From: Malurus cyaneus samueli
Lineage: Eukaryota > Chordata > Aves > Passeriformes > Maluridae
Length of the DNA stretch: 64,000 nt
Reading direction: 5' to 3'
Assembly: GCA_009741485.1 (NCBI GenBank)
Contig: CM019215.1
Coordinates: forward strand, 81,052,187 to 81,116,186
Shown piece by piece: positions 50,801 to 60,401 of this stretch (the first letter of the stretch is position 1; each line of letters begins with the position of its first letter). The notes under the pieces were generated by a model. It worked only from the letters and a program-made list of their open reading frames with translations. It was not told the DNA's origin and searched no databases. Both the position numbers and the translations under genes were made by a program.

Positions 50801-53800
50801 TACAGTTTAAAATTCAGGGCTAAGGTTGCGGGTCTGTTTAAGCACTACTGGAAGCAGTGAACCTGTTCATTTTTTGCCAGGCCACAGTGACTGAACTGCT
50901 CCCCTCTGACAGGGGCAGGTGTCAGGCCATGGTAGCAGAGAAGCAGAGCTCTGCAGTGACAAGATACGGAAGAGGAGATTTTTACGGCAGTACTACACAC
51001 TCATTGTGTTTATACTCATTGTGGCATACATGCAGGAGAGGGGAAGAGACAAAAAAGATGTAAGAAGCTTTGCTATTGCCTACTTGTGCTAGCACTACTC
51101 AACAAACCCACACTTCCTCCATCACTTCCTCCAGTTAGCAGAGCACGTAAACATGTATCAAACATAACTGCACATGCAAACACAAACACTTCACCTATTA
51201 GGGCTTCAAAGCAGTTGGCCATGGCATGGCGGAGATCCGATTCCCTGCAGAGGTCTGGACCATGAGCATAGAGCATGAATCGCTCTAGTTCCAGCTTCTG
51301 CAAAATATGTAGAAGGAGTTAAAACCATAGCTTTAGAAGTACAAGAGTACCACTTTAGTCATGAAAGTTAAATTACACTGCCATTGTGCAGCTACTAGGT
51401 TTGGAGGACCTATGAAGCTTTTTTCTATAGTTTCAGTTCAGACATAGGCTAAAATTAATCAATTTCTTATGTTTATCAGAGGTAAATAACTCTTATTTAC
51501 CATCTTATGTTTATCAGAGGTAAACAACTAGAGTGTGTTACCATAGAAAAACTAGAATTATCAAACCAAAATGTCAAAGGAAGGCAGATCAAAACAGTAC
51601 TGGTGAGTTTTAGGAATGAGTTCAAGAGAAAGTCCAAAGGAGTGACAGAAAAACAGCCTGATACTGGCTGGATGGTGCAACATGTCATGTTTCTTGCTGG
51701 TAGTTTGTCCTCATGTGATCAGCCTTCAGAGAAGGCATAGGGGCATTCTGAGGGAGGGGATTTAACACTGAGGAAATGGACTTTGCCTATGAGAACAAGC
51801 TAAAGCAGAATGTTAGACTCTGGTAGACAGAATCCACTGAACATCTGGCTTTTTCCTCTAAAACCATCAACAGGTAGGTAGCCTCTGGGCACTGCAAGAG
51901 ACGGCTGATATTTTAATCTGCAGTGCCACCTAGCTTCCTCCTTCCTTTCAGAAGTGCATCATTATCATTCATCTTTTGCCTGAACTATAGTTCTGCCTGC
52001 CAGTCAGAATCTCAGGTAGTAAGTCAGGTATTTTCTATAATATATGATAATGCTGCTATAGAAATGCAGGCATATTCATCTTTTTGACACAAAGGCATTA
52101 TTGGGATTTTTAAAGAAGAGATTTGTGCATCTCGCAAAGTCTGCTTGAGAATAGGCTCTTCCCAACTCCCCCATTAAAATTTCTACTGATTAATTTCTTG
52201 TTAGTTTTCAACTTCATCCTCCCAAAGTACATTTAAGAGGTAAAGCTGGAGACCAAGTAGTTTGAGTAGCATGGTTTAGACGTGTTTCAATTGGAAAAAA
52301 GAGTTCTCCATTTTCAATGAATAGCAGCCTATTCACTGCTCAGGAGCATCGTGAATTACCACTTAGAATGCTGAATCACACTTTATAATGCACAGTGAGC
52401 ACTTGCTAGAGTCAACGTAAGAGTAGAATATGGTTTTATATAAAATTTAAATTTCTTACATTCATCATAGGATCCTCAATTATTAACACCATTCCACAAG
52501 TTCAAGAGACACTGAGAAACTGAGAATTATATTAAGCAGACTGAATGTAACATGGCACTGCAGGGGATGGAACCAGGAACATCATACAAGACACAGGAGA
52601 GGAACAAAGGGTAAGCTGGAACATTGGGAATATATAGGTATCTAATATAAATACTGGTTTTAAAATATTGCAATAAATATTTTAAAAATTGTCCTTTTAC
52701 AGTGATAAAGGCTGTGAACAGACTTGAAGAATATATGAGCTTTCCTGATGCAGGTTTAAAAATAGTATCATGAATTCAAATGTCAGGCAACACCATATTT
52801 GTAAACAAATCCCTGATTTGAAATGTTTCAATCAAATAATGCTTATCTAAATTACTAAAGAAAGATGTGGAAGAAAATTATTGTGTTCACTGCCTACTCT
52901 ATAGCTATCCTGAGAGCTGAGCACGAAAATGACATGTTAGAAATACAGCAATTTTGGCCAAAATCTCAAAATTGGACATGCTTGTTTAAGGCACTGTGTG
53001 ATGGCAGAGAGGGAAGATTAAAAGAGCAACTTGAAAACTATCAGCAGTACACAGTGGACAGTGTGTACACATGTGTAGCATAATCACTTATATCAGTAAG
53101 TCTCGGACTGCTTCTTTAAAAAAAATATCAAGAACGAATAAGGGAATACCTATCTATTAATGGATAGATATTTAATCAATGTTCTGTATCATAATACGAT
53201 GCACCAGTGTAATATACAGAAATATAAAAAGCTCTATCCTCCACAGAACTCAATTAAATATAATTCTAAGGCATTTCAATTTTTCCTATGAGATAATACA
53301 ACTCTTCTCCAAAACTTTGTTTAACATATTTCTCTCTGACAGTCTACAGTGGACCTGAAAATGACTACATAGGCTATGGGGCAGATAAAACGTTTTTAAC
53401 ACCCATTTTTCCTACCTCCTGTTGCCATGTTCACCCTACCTATTCTATCAGAAAATCCTCTTCATAAACAACAATTTTGATTCTTTTTCTTCCCTAAAGT
53501 TCTACTGTCAGCTTCATTACTTGTACAAATTAAAGGCAAATATAGGCACACCTTCAACATTGGCTAAAATCTTATCTTTATACCTGCAAAAATCGTTTTT
53601 CCCAAAAGCATGCTTTGGAGAAAACACTAGGTCATCCTTTAAAATCTACTTTCAAACTGAAAAGGATTCATTCATCCCAAGTCTTGTACACAAAACACAG
53701 CAAGGAAACTGATATTTGAAGCAGGCAGCTCCTTCAAGAAGCAGCCCAGACACTCACAGTATGCTACCTGTGGATGTCAAACACAGAGACAGAGCTGTAC

Positions 53801-56800
53801 CTTAGCCAGCATGGCCAGGTGCTGGTTCTGTACGATGGCAGTGCGGTACGTGGCTAATCCTCCTTCCTCCAGGGTGGGAAACAGGTAGTATAAGTGCACA
53901 CTGGCAAAACAAAAAGCAAATCAGATGCTGTCAGTATTTGATTAAAGATGAACCTCATACACCTCTAGAGAGTTGTGCCTTTCCCTCAGACCCTAGTGGG
54001 TAATACAGACCCCTTCCCAAAGTGAAACTGAGCTTGAAGCAAGGTAAAGATACAAACATTGAAACAATGCCCAATCCTATCTGACGGGATAGCACTGGCA
54101 GCAGAGGAGGGAGAATGCTGTTCCTCTGCTGGGCAGCACACAATGTCTGAATCCCTGCCACAGCCTGCAGTTCCCCCATCTGAGGTTTCTGTCTGTCAGC
54201 AGCAGTGGCTTCAGCACGGTTGACACCTAGAGGATGCTGAGGAATAAAGCACAAGGGAAGCTTCAGCCTTGCGAAACCGTGCTGCAGGTACACAGTGCTT
54301 TCAGGTGACACTGCTGATTCCAGCTGGACCAACCTGTTTATACAGGTTTCTTAGAGTACTTTAACAGATGCTAATGGAGACAAAGAACAGAACCCAACAA
54401 CCTCTATTTATCAAATGTGTGAAATCATCATATCACCAAAAAAAAAAAACCCACCCCACAGGTTTTCAACAGCCTTTAGTGATCATGCTATGAAGATGCT
54501 TCATGAAACAGAAACAAAACAAAACAAGTAATTCACTGATCCAATCAAGATCTGAGTAATGAATAAATAATTCTGGATACCTTCATACATGATTATCTAA
54601 GCCATGTCGAGAAAAGTTAATACATACAGAATTTTCAACATTCCACAGTTAAGGTACTGCATGGCACTAATTATTAAAATATTTTATTAACCCAGGACAT
54701 AGGGAGAAAAATGCAGATGGATGCAAGATTATTTAAGGACAAAAATTGCTATAAAACTTAGAGGCAGTCTAATCAAGCATTGTAATTCATAACAGCAGAC
54801 ACCTGAAGTTGAGAGGTAGGTGCTTACATGCTCTATTGAACAGAAATGGAGATCTTTTTTTCTGAATCGAGACAAAAGTTAGCTCAGAAAGTGAATTGAT
54901 GGTTGATGAACAATGACAATGAAAAATGCAAGACATTTTAATCAGCAAGTCTTCCACCTTATCAGACTGTACTGTTATATGAGAGAAAAGGCCGTGAGTT
55001 TTAAGGGCACTGGAGACCTTTACAGGCTAACAGTTCTTAATATCACGGAGCTAATGGCTAGTAGATAACAGAGATATAAAGGCAGTTTTGTTGTTCATGT
55101 AACAAACTGGCTTAAAGAGCAAACTAACAGTAAACAAGATTACTCCCCAATTAAAAACAGTAGAACAAAGCAGGTGAAAATAGATTATAATCTTTATATT
55201 GTGCAGCCTGTTTGCCTCTACTACTCAGGTAAGATAGAACAATGGAGGTAACTAATATGTATTGTTCACTGATTTCAGAATACTCAGAGCAGAACTGGAG
55301 CAAACCATGGGTTTTCTTCATTACATCTGAATAAATTACATTTGTGTTTAACTATTTCAGCTGTTTTGGAAGTTACAGCCCTAATAACTGCAAATATAAG
55401 AACTGCAGCACATTCAACATTACCCATAAATGCTTCTCCCTTGCAACTAGAGAAAAAGAACCCATGCAGACAAAATGGCATGCTAGGAAAAATATCTTTC
55501 CTTTAAAAAAAGGGTAAGAAGTTCAGCTTGTCTGTTCCTGAATAATCTCTAAATCAAATCAATTTAAAATCACACGCCATGAAACAGAAACACTGGCTTT
55601 TTATTTTGTAATCTTTCTTGTTTTATCATCACCACTGGAAGAATTTTCAAGAGAGTTGTGTGCAGGTCTAAATATCAAGCAAACATACACAGTAAAAGTA
55701 GACACTGAAAAGTTCAATAAACACAACACTATAATAATAACATACAAAGGTGAGAACTGTTGAAGAATTCCCCATTTACCTCGTTAAGAACTCCACCACA
55801 GCATCTCCCAGAAATTCTAAACGCTCATTGTGGTTAATCCTGAAAAAGGCATTTTAAAGTTCACCATGAGCTAAGTAACACATGCTGGTTATTTACACAA
55901 TACAACTAAAATAGATAAAAACCAGAGTTGATTGCTAATCAGTCATGACAATCACTTTTGCAGCCTCCCCCACCCTCTTTGGGTTACAATCCTTTCTGAA
56001 ACAGAGTAAGAACAATGTGAATATTGAAACTCAGGACTGACACTACCACCTTTGGTATTTCCCTATGTTCTGTTCTGAGCTATTGTCAGAGCTTCACAAG
56101 ATACGGAAAGGAAACAGGACTGCTGCCTGGCACTGAAGTCAGGTTTCTTTGTCCATCAGAGGGCACCAGGTGATTGAAACAAACAGCCTGCTTGAGCCTT
56201 GTGCATTCAACCAGGGGGCTCTGCCTAATTAACATCAGCACCTGCAGGGCAGGATGGCGCTGCAGCAGATCATTGGTATGGCAGAGGGAGCAAGAACTTG
56301 TGAGTTTTCAGAGCACCTTTCCATGCCTTGTTTACCGTAACTTCCTCTGAGCTAAAAAGAAAAACTGGCTGTACGAGGAGATGCATCCAAAAATGCCAGT
56401 AAATTTTTAGACTTTTATTTCCTCTGTTTTCTTTCATCGCTGCTCCTGATTTACCTTCATTCTGCATTAAGTTTCATTTCCTTCAAACTGTCTGCCTGCT
56501 TATATTCAAAGGGCTAAAAGGAAAAGCAGCTGAAAAAGAATGTGAGTTTGTCTTCAAATACACGGAAATTTCTGCTCTATATATCTAAGCAAGTAAAATG
56601 CATTATTTTGGATTTCATATGTGATTATAACAGAATCAAGGCTATTTGACCTTTTTGTCTATTTTTTTTTAACCACAAGATACTTCTCCAAGTGTTTGGC
56701 AGGTTTTGTTGTAATTGTCACTACCCCAACAATTATATAATTAGGGTAATTTCTGAAATAGCAGGCCTTTGTTACAGGCTGAAAGAATTCAAGTACCTCT

Positions 56801-59800
56801 GCTGCATAAAACAAATATGTATGAGCGAATCTACAACTCCATGAAGCAACATAACTGAAAACACAGGTCTGTCAGAAATATGACTTTATATTTTTGTGTT
56901 AATTCATGAGAATTAATGCAATTCAGTCTTATGTCTTGTTGTCTTAAGAGGGCTGAAATAAGCTTGAAGAGAAAAGGGCATGGACTTGCTGAAACAGATT
57001 TAGGGAACAGTGCAATCATTTATGCAAAATTCAATGTCTCCAATTCCCGAGCTTCTTCCGAAATGATGGCTCTTAAAATGACCAGTTACAGCACTAACTA
57101 ATTAAAATGCACACTGCCATCTAGCTCATGCATTTAGGAGATTTCACATGTAACTGTTTCTTGCATTAGCCTTATGAGCTTTGTTCATTCAACTTCAGCT
57201 AGATATGGTGCCTGTAGCTATAAAACCACATCTTAAAACTATATTTATATGCACAGAATTCTTAGTGGTCATTTAAGGATTACTGCATTACAACATTAAT
57301 GGTTTTTGCACCTGTCTTTAAATTGGAACAGTAAATCAGCAAAGCCCGTGTTCAGCACCACACTCCTGTTAACAAGGTGCCATGCCAGGAAGGTACTACG
57401 GCGAGAAAACGTGATGAAGAATCCAATTTATAGCACTGATAACAACAACAACAAATCTTATTTTTTATTCTGCAGAAAGCAAAAGGTAGCCTTTTAGTCC
57501 TCCTCATTTCAGGGATCAACAAAAATGATAGAATTATCTGTTGAAACCTTCCTCAGACATTTTCTGCAGGCATGCCCAAACATTTACTATGTCACTGCTA
57601 ATGGAGGTTCAGCACACCTTCATAATATAAAAGTCAATTCAAAATGACTTTTCACTTCAACTATTTGCCACAGCTGTTGCTGACAGTAAGCTGGCTGTTT
57701 CTATTAAACATCTCCCTCTGCAGCAGCTTCCCAACTTTCAAACAACTATTTTTATTACCTGGAAGGAGCTGGATCATCCTGTCCCAAACGGGACATAATA
57801 TTTATCAGGGTGTTTATCCCTAGAAACATAAACAATGCACTATTAAGAAAACATCCACTAATTCACTTTGAATAAATGTAGAAAACAATTATTCAAAATG
57901 TTACTTTGTAATTGCTGTACATAAGATTATCCTGTTATTTACAGGGTTTATTACACCAAGTATAATCCTTGCAGATGCTCTCTGCCTAACTGACCGCAGT
58001 CGCATTACAGCAGTATTGAATTTTTGCATTCAGGGAGCCAGATAAATACCACCTTTGCAGGAAAAGGACATTCCAAACATTACATAAACAATAAACAATT
58101 GACTTCATTACCACTGAATACACTTTAAAGGGGTGAGGAATATTTTGTAGCAGACAGACCACATGTTCGTGTTAATAAGACATTTTTACCAAATATATTC
58201 CAGTTTGCTCACCATGTCAAGCAGCAAATTAAGCAAACAGTACTTGCCAAAAATCAAGGAAAATACATCCTCCATTTATTACCTTTGCTTTTCACAGCTC
58301 TTTACTTATTGACTAATTTGCAAAATCCAGTCTTTTAGAAAAATCTCACTGGTGCCTGTGTGTAACGATTGAAATCCTCTGCTGAAGGCATTTCTCAAAA
58401 AAACAATGACCAACAAAATGATAATGGAAAAAAGGATGTTCTTACTGCTTAAGTGTGAGGTAAGTGAAAAATGTCAATGGTGTAGTGGCATACCTTTTTT
58501 TCTCATGTGTATATGGTGAACTTTTCTGTCTCCATACTTGGGCTGTCGAATCCCACAGTTGGATAAGGAATTTCTGGCATGATCTGGATTCATCCCAAAA
58601 TTTAAATGATGGCTTGGATGAGTCATGGCAAGCTACAGTGTAACAAATACAGGAAAAAAATAAGTTGTTAGATGTATTTTTGCAAATGAAAGAAAATCAT
58701 TAGACTGCTAGCTACTAATAGTTATTTTTCAGTTTGCAGAAAGGTTGCAAAGTGATGTGTTCAGTCAGAAACTTGGTTCCAGCAAATTTAAAAGTAGGGT
58801 GAACTATTTCAGATGTCAGAAAGAAGAAACATTTATGCCAAATCATCAGTTTAACTAATTAACTTTCAACATTTTTTTTTCTTTAAAGAAAAATTAGTTT
58901 AGAAGAGAAAAAGCATGAACTGTCAATTTGCCCTAGGACTTTTGCTTACCAGCTTTGCTGACCTGAATTCAATTAAATTTGCTTATTTAAAAATATATTC
59001 ACTCTAACACTGAACTATAAATATTCATATTTAAATATAAGCAATTAAAAGAGCTTCCCAACCACTCATATTTACATTATTTAAATATCTACAAAACTTT
59101 CCTAGCTCAAAAAATGAAACAAGAAGTGTATTCCTGGCAGTTAATGAGAGAAGAGCTCTTTCCCTCATGAGTACACAGTGCTCACTCTTCAAATGGAAGT
59201 TAAGAGGAATGGCAGGATTGCCTTCTGTTTTACCTTTGTACCACACACACACAGCTCAAAATATTGTGCATTATGAAAGTACGTGCACACAAAACTTGTG
59301 TATAGAAAAGAGACACTCTGGGAAATCCAAGGTGCAGAAAGCTACCTGTGACACACCTGCAGGACTGTGAGCAGACTGTGAACAAAGACGTTCAGATTCA
59401 TTCAAATGTTGTTTTCTAAACATAAAACTTAAGAGACCAAAATTATATTTAATCAACAAGAGCTTTCTCCGAGTCCTTTTTAATTCCTTGTTAGTTTTAC
59501 TAAGTTTGTTGTAATTGCACATTCTCAGATTGTAGTCCATTTGAACTAGATGGCACATTACAGCTTCTCTGAATAGATAACTTAGTGGGGGTTTTTTACA
59601 TGCTTGTACTTTAAAAAGAATATCCCATGACAAAACCGGTAACAATCAATGCAGAATTATACATTTAACATTGCCTATGCTCAAGCAGGTGACTGATACT
59701 ACATATTTTTTTTTAAAAACTCTTCTTCTGGAAAATGTTTGTAGGTTTTAAATAAATCTGTTAAAGGGATAAATTATTAGAAAGCAGATTTGCTATAACC

Positions 59801-60401
59801 AAACATGACTAATGGTTACACAATTGCTTTCATCTCTTTGATTAGAATTTGCATTTTGGTTTGTGTGTTAGGTTAGGCCTCAACATTTTGAAAGTTTACA
59901 TCACTGCATTTTTATCTTTGACATTAAAACAAAGACAGCCAAAAACCAAATCTTAGAACATGCTCAGTGTTTAATGTAACTTGCAGTAGGAAAAGACCAG
60001 GAAAAAAAATTCTAGAAACCAGAAAAGCTGTGAGAAAAGACACCAACTTAAAATAATTTGGGAGCAAAATCTCTAGAGAAATACAAAAACTGCCATGTTT
60101 TGAACTAGTCAATGGAGAGGGATGATGCTTTTTTCAGAAGGAAGATCGGAACCTAAGTCCCCATTTTTCTTCAGCAAATTCAGAAAAGCCTAAGAGGAAA
60201 AAGGCCACCATGGTAATCGGTTCCAAATATGCACTAACATAAAAGGCTGGTTATGTGACATGGATGCATTTAAAACAAGTTTTCATATCTTACCTGCAGT
60301 AAGCACCTATCTCGGAAAGTGTAGCCTATCAATTTGTCCAAGTGCATCAGACACTGATGGTAACGCACGTGGTGGGTGAGGACAGGAAGCATCATCGCGT
60401 G
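32748..60401 (-). CDS. DROSHA: DROSHA, Microprocessor RNase III, 3' half of gene, sixteen coding exons
   Basis: Nuclear class II RNase III that, with DGCR8, cuts pri-miRNA hairpins to pre-miRNA. Seen: sixteen exons on the minus strand, each with AG/GT borders and matching phases, give 516 residues and a TAA stop (1551 bp). Counting back from the stop in human numbering (1374 aa) the window covers 859-1374. On that scale RNase III domain a has LEFLGDA with E969 and D973, and CFEALIG with E1045. Domain b has MEFLGDS with E1147 and D1151, and LADLLESF with D1219 and E1222. The dsRNA-binding domain (about 1260-1334) and the basic/acidic tail follow. All catalytic acidic residues fall exactly at the human positions, so no indel is evident. 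The N-terminal P-rich, RS-rich and central domains lie upstream, outside the window. Convergent with CDH6. Confidence 0.97.
32879..35551 (-). other. DROSHA last intron
   Basis: 2.7-kb intron with consensus ends. No recognised repeat or extra exon. Open stretches at 33.6-34.0 kb and 35.0-35.35 kb lack splice or domain support. Confidence 0.88.
35552..35598 (-). CDS. DROSHA: DROSHA exon, residues 1316-1332, dsRBD last helix
   Basis: A 47-bp exon, TTTCACAG to AAAT|GTAAGA. Encodes IQQAEMGAAMDALEK, the C-terminal helix of the dsRNA-binding domain, flanked by split Ser and Tyr codons. Confidence 0.95.
35599..36361 (-). other. DROSHA intron within the dsRBD
   Basis: 763-bp intron between the dsRBD core and last-helix exons. 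No feature recognised. Confidence 0.88.
36362..36454 (-). CDS. DROSHA: DROSHA exon, residues 1285-1316, dsRBD core
   Basis: A 93-bp exon, CTTTCAG to CCAAG|GTATAG. Encodes TLQTVGPSHARTYTVAVYFK and GERIGCGKGP, the beta-sheet of the dsRNA-binding domain. The donor GTATAG is the weakest in this gene; it was placed from the phase and from the SIQQAE start of the next exon. Confidence 0.94.
36455..38399 (-). other. DROSHA intron within the dsRBD (5' side)
   Basis: 1.9-kb intron. It holds a degraded tRNA-like stretch on the minus strand (37815-37890, see findings). Nothing else recognised. Confidence 0.88.
38400..38503 (-). CDS. DROSHA: DROSHA exon, residues 1251-1285
   Basis: A 104-bp exon, TCTTACAG to ACAA|GTAAGA. 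Encodes EFILNQDWNDPKSQLQQCCL and TEGKEPDIPLY, the start of the dsRNA-binding domain. Confidence 0.96.
38620..38702 (-). CDS. DROSHA: DROSHA exon, residues 1223-1250
   Basis: An 83-bp exon preceded by a T/C tract ending TCCCCAG; donor AAAG|GTAAGA. Encodes FIAALYIDKDLEYVHTF and CFFPRLK, closing RNase III domain b. The following intron is only 116 bp. Confidence 0.95.
38703..39676 (-). other. DROSHA intron
   Basis: 0.97-kb intron. It contains a short direct repeat, CTTCAAAAATCT at 39497-39508 and 39517-39528. No gene content. Confidence 0.88.
39677..39818 (-). CDS. DROSHA: DROSHA exon, residues 1176-1223, D1219 and E1222
   Basis: A 142-bp exon, TTTTGCAG to GAAT|GTGAGT. Encodes LLRSSLVNNRTQAKVAEELG, then ITNDKTKRPV and LRTKTLADLLE. 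The Asp and Glu of ADLLE align with catalytic D1219 and E1222 of RNase III domain b. Confidence 0.96.
39819..43145 (-). other. DROSHA intron
   Basis: 3.3-kb AT-rich intron between the two RNase III b catalytic exons. I see no clear interspersed repeat or RNA gene. A plus-strand 166-codon open stretch at 39730-40230 overlaps a DROSHA exon antisense and shows no domain. Confidence 0.85.
43146..43251 (-). CDS. DROSHA: DROSHA exon, residues 1140-1175, first catalytic motif of RNase III b
   Basis: A 106-bp exon, ATTTTTCAG to ACG|GTGAGA. Encodes GHNQRMEFLGDSIMQLVATE and IHFPDHHEGHLT. Glu and Asp of MEFLGDS fall on E1147 and D1151 of human DROSHA, the metal-binding residues hit in Wilms tumour. Confidence 0.96.
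43672..43973 (+). mobile_element. CR1 LINE fragment, internally deleted
   Basis: Sense-orientation CR1 in a DROSHA intron (antisense to DROSHA). Matches the GTGAAGTTTAACAAGGGCAAG, GGCAAGGGAGGTGATTG, CTCGAGTGCTGGGGGCAG and AAGAGGACATGAAGCTCTTAG parts of CR1. It then jumps to the terminal GAACTTGATGATCCTGATGG and CTTCCAACTCAGC, ending TTCTATAATA. The stretch usually present between these parts is missing, so it is an internally deleted copy. Confidence 0.88.
44115..44155. repeat. short direct repeat, period 25
   Basis: Identical 16-mers CAGAAAGCTCAGAATA at 44115-44130 and 44140-44155 with a 9-base spacer. A local duplication inside a DROSHA intron. Confidence 0.85.
44379..44536 (-). CDS. DROSHA: DROSHA exon, residues 1088-1140
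   Basis: A 158-bp exon, TTCTTGCAG to CT|GTGAGT. Encodes LQESNTDRQLIETSPVLQKL, then EEAIGVIFTHVRLLARAF and TVGFNHLT; start of RNase III domain b. A second AG lies six bases inside the exon (see findings); I took the first AG because it keeps the human length. Confidence 0.95.
44537..47272 (-). other. DROSHA intron with ancient LINE
   Basis: 2.7-kb intron upstream of the 158-bp exon. About 45.3-46.1 kb is a decayed CR1/L3-like LINE. The rest is unique AT-rich DNA with a short CA-rich stretch near 46.81 kb. Confidence 0.85.
45300..46130 (-). mobile_element. ancient, heavily mutated CR1/L3-like LINE fragment
   Basis: Reading the plus strand, the order of segments follows the reverse complement of old CR1/L3 elements known from turtles and crocodiles: AGAATTTCATCTGCTTTTTT, the CTACCTGGAATAATTTGGTA segment, ATCAACAAACTGCCACCTCA, a CTTTCTAAAGAGTCC block, then GAAGGTCTGTAACTCTGC and a T-rich ATTACTGGGATC block. 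Divergence is high and the ends are uncertain. Assigned from remembered repeat consensus, not an alignment. Confidence 0.55.
47273..47317 (-). CDS. DROSHA: DROSHA micro-exon, residues 1073-1087
   Basis: A 45-bp exon, codon-aligned at both ends, TGTTTGCAG to CAA|GTAAGT. Encodes DLRDVWLNYPLHPLQ, the linker between the two RNase III domains. Being a multiple of three, its skipping would leave the frame open. Confidence 0.93.
47318..48380 (-). other. DROSHA intron
   Basis: 1.06-kb intron upstream of the 45-bp micro-exon. No repeat or RNA feature recognised. Confidence 0.88.
48381..48451 (-). CDS. DROSHA: DROSHA exon, residues 1049-1072
   Basis: A 71-bp exon, CATGTAG to AAAAG|GTATTT. Completes the Gly codon and encodes AVYLEGSLEEAKQLFGRLLF followed by NEK; end of RNase III domain a. 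Confidence 0.95.
48452..51194 (-). other. DROSHA intron with solo LTR
   Basis: 2.7-kb intron containing the LTR at 48784-49358 in antisense orientation to DROSHA. The remainder is unique, AT-rich sequence. Confidence 0.88.
48784..49358 (+). mobile_element. solo LTR of an avian endogenous retrovirus (ERVL-like)
   Basis: 575 bp from TGTGCTGGTTCCAGC to ...AAACCACCACA. Segments recognised from avian ERVL-type LTRs: TAGAGTTAATTTTCTTC, GGTACAGAGCTATGTTTTGG, CACAGCCAGGACAGGTGACC, CTGATCAAAGGGATATTCCA, ATTAAACTGTCTTTATCTTA (with ATTAAA at 49237-49242) and CCCTTCTGATTCTTTCC. No gag, pol or env sequence is next to it, so it is a solo LTR. Flanking five bases are ACAAC and ATAAT, at best a decayed target duplication. 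Family name uncertain. Confidence 0.8.
51195..51297 (-). CDS. DROSHA: DROSHA exon, residues 1015-1049, E1045
   Basis: A 103-bp exon, ATTTTGCAG to ATAG|GTGAAG. Encodes KLELERFMLYAHGPDLCRE and HAMANCFEALI. The Glu of CFEALI lies at human E1045, whose mutation disables domain a. Confidence 0.96.
51298..53800 (-). other. DROSHA intron
   Basis: 2.5-kb intron. It contains the tandem duplication at 51465-51528. No interspersed repeat recognised. Confidence 0.87.
51465..51528. repeat. tandem duplication, period 38
   Basis: The segment beginning TCTTATGTTTATCAGAGGTA is repeated at 51465 and 51503. The second copy runs about 26 bases with one mismatch before diverging. Confidence 0.88.
53801..53900 (-). 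CDS. DROSHA: DROSHA exon, residues 981-1014
   Basis: A 100-bp exon, TTTTGCCAG to AAG|GTACAG. Encodes VHLYYLFPTLEEGGLATYR and the helix ending QHLAMLAK of RNase III domain a. Confidence 0.95.
53901..55779 (-). other. DROSHA intron
   Basis: 1.9-kb intron, including a short A-run at about 54.44 kb. Nothing else recognised; the minus-strand open stretch at 53955-54332 has no domain or splice support. Confidence 0.87.
55780..55839 (-). CDS. DROSHA: DROSHA exon, residues 961-981, first catalytic motif of RNase III a
   Basis: A 60-bp exon, TTTTTCAG to ACGAG|GTAAAT. Encodes the RNase III signature INHNERLEFLGDAVVEFLT, with the metal-binding Glu and Asp at E969 and D973 by human numbering. Confidence 0.96.
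55840..57758 (-). other. DROSHA intron
   Basis: 1.9-kb intron between two RNase III domain a exons. Unique AT-rich sequence with a GC-richer patch at 56.1-56.3 kb. No repeat or RNA feature recognised. Confidence 0.87.
57759..57819 (-). CDS. DROSHA: DROSHA exon, residues 941-961
   Basis: A 61-bp exon, TTTCTAG to CCAG|GTAATA. Encodes GINTLINIMSRLGQDDPAPS and two bases of an Arg codon; RNase III domain a. Confidence 0.95.
57820..58493 (-). other. DROSHA intron
   Basis: 674-bp intron with normal borders. No feature recognised. Confidence 0.88.
58494..58632 (-). CDS. DROSHA: DROSHA exon, residues 895-941
   Basis: A 139-bp exon, acceptor ACTGTAG, donor G|GTATGC. Encodes LAMTHPSHHLNFGMNPDHAR and the basic KYGDRKVHH segment ending MRKK; part of RNase III domain a. 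Ends one base into a Gly codon. Confidence 0.95.
58633..60293 (-). other. DROSHA intron
   Basis: 1.66-kb AT-rich intron. Nothing recognisable besides short homopolymer runs. Confidence 0.87.
60294..60401 (-). CDS. DROSHA: DROSHA exon, human residues 859-894
   Basis: A 108-bp exon, codon-aligned at both ends, TTTTTTCAG to CAG|GTAAGA. Begins HAMMLPVLTHH and ends RDRCLLQ; it leads from the connector into RNase III domain a. It is the most 5' DROSHA exon I could recognise in the window. Confidence 0.95.

Noticed and set aside
53150..53170. Short inverted repeat TATCTAT...ATAGATA
   Set aside because: Seven-base arms in AT-rich intronic DNA; too short to support a structure or site.
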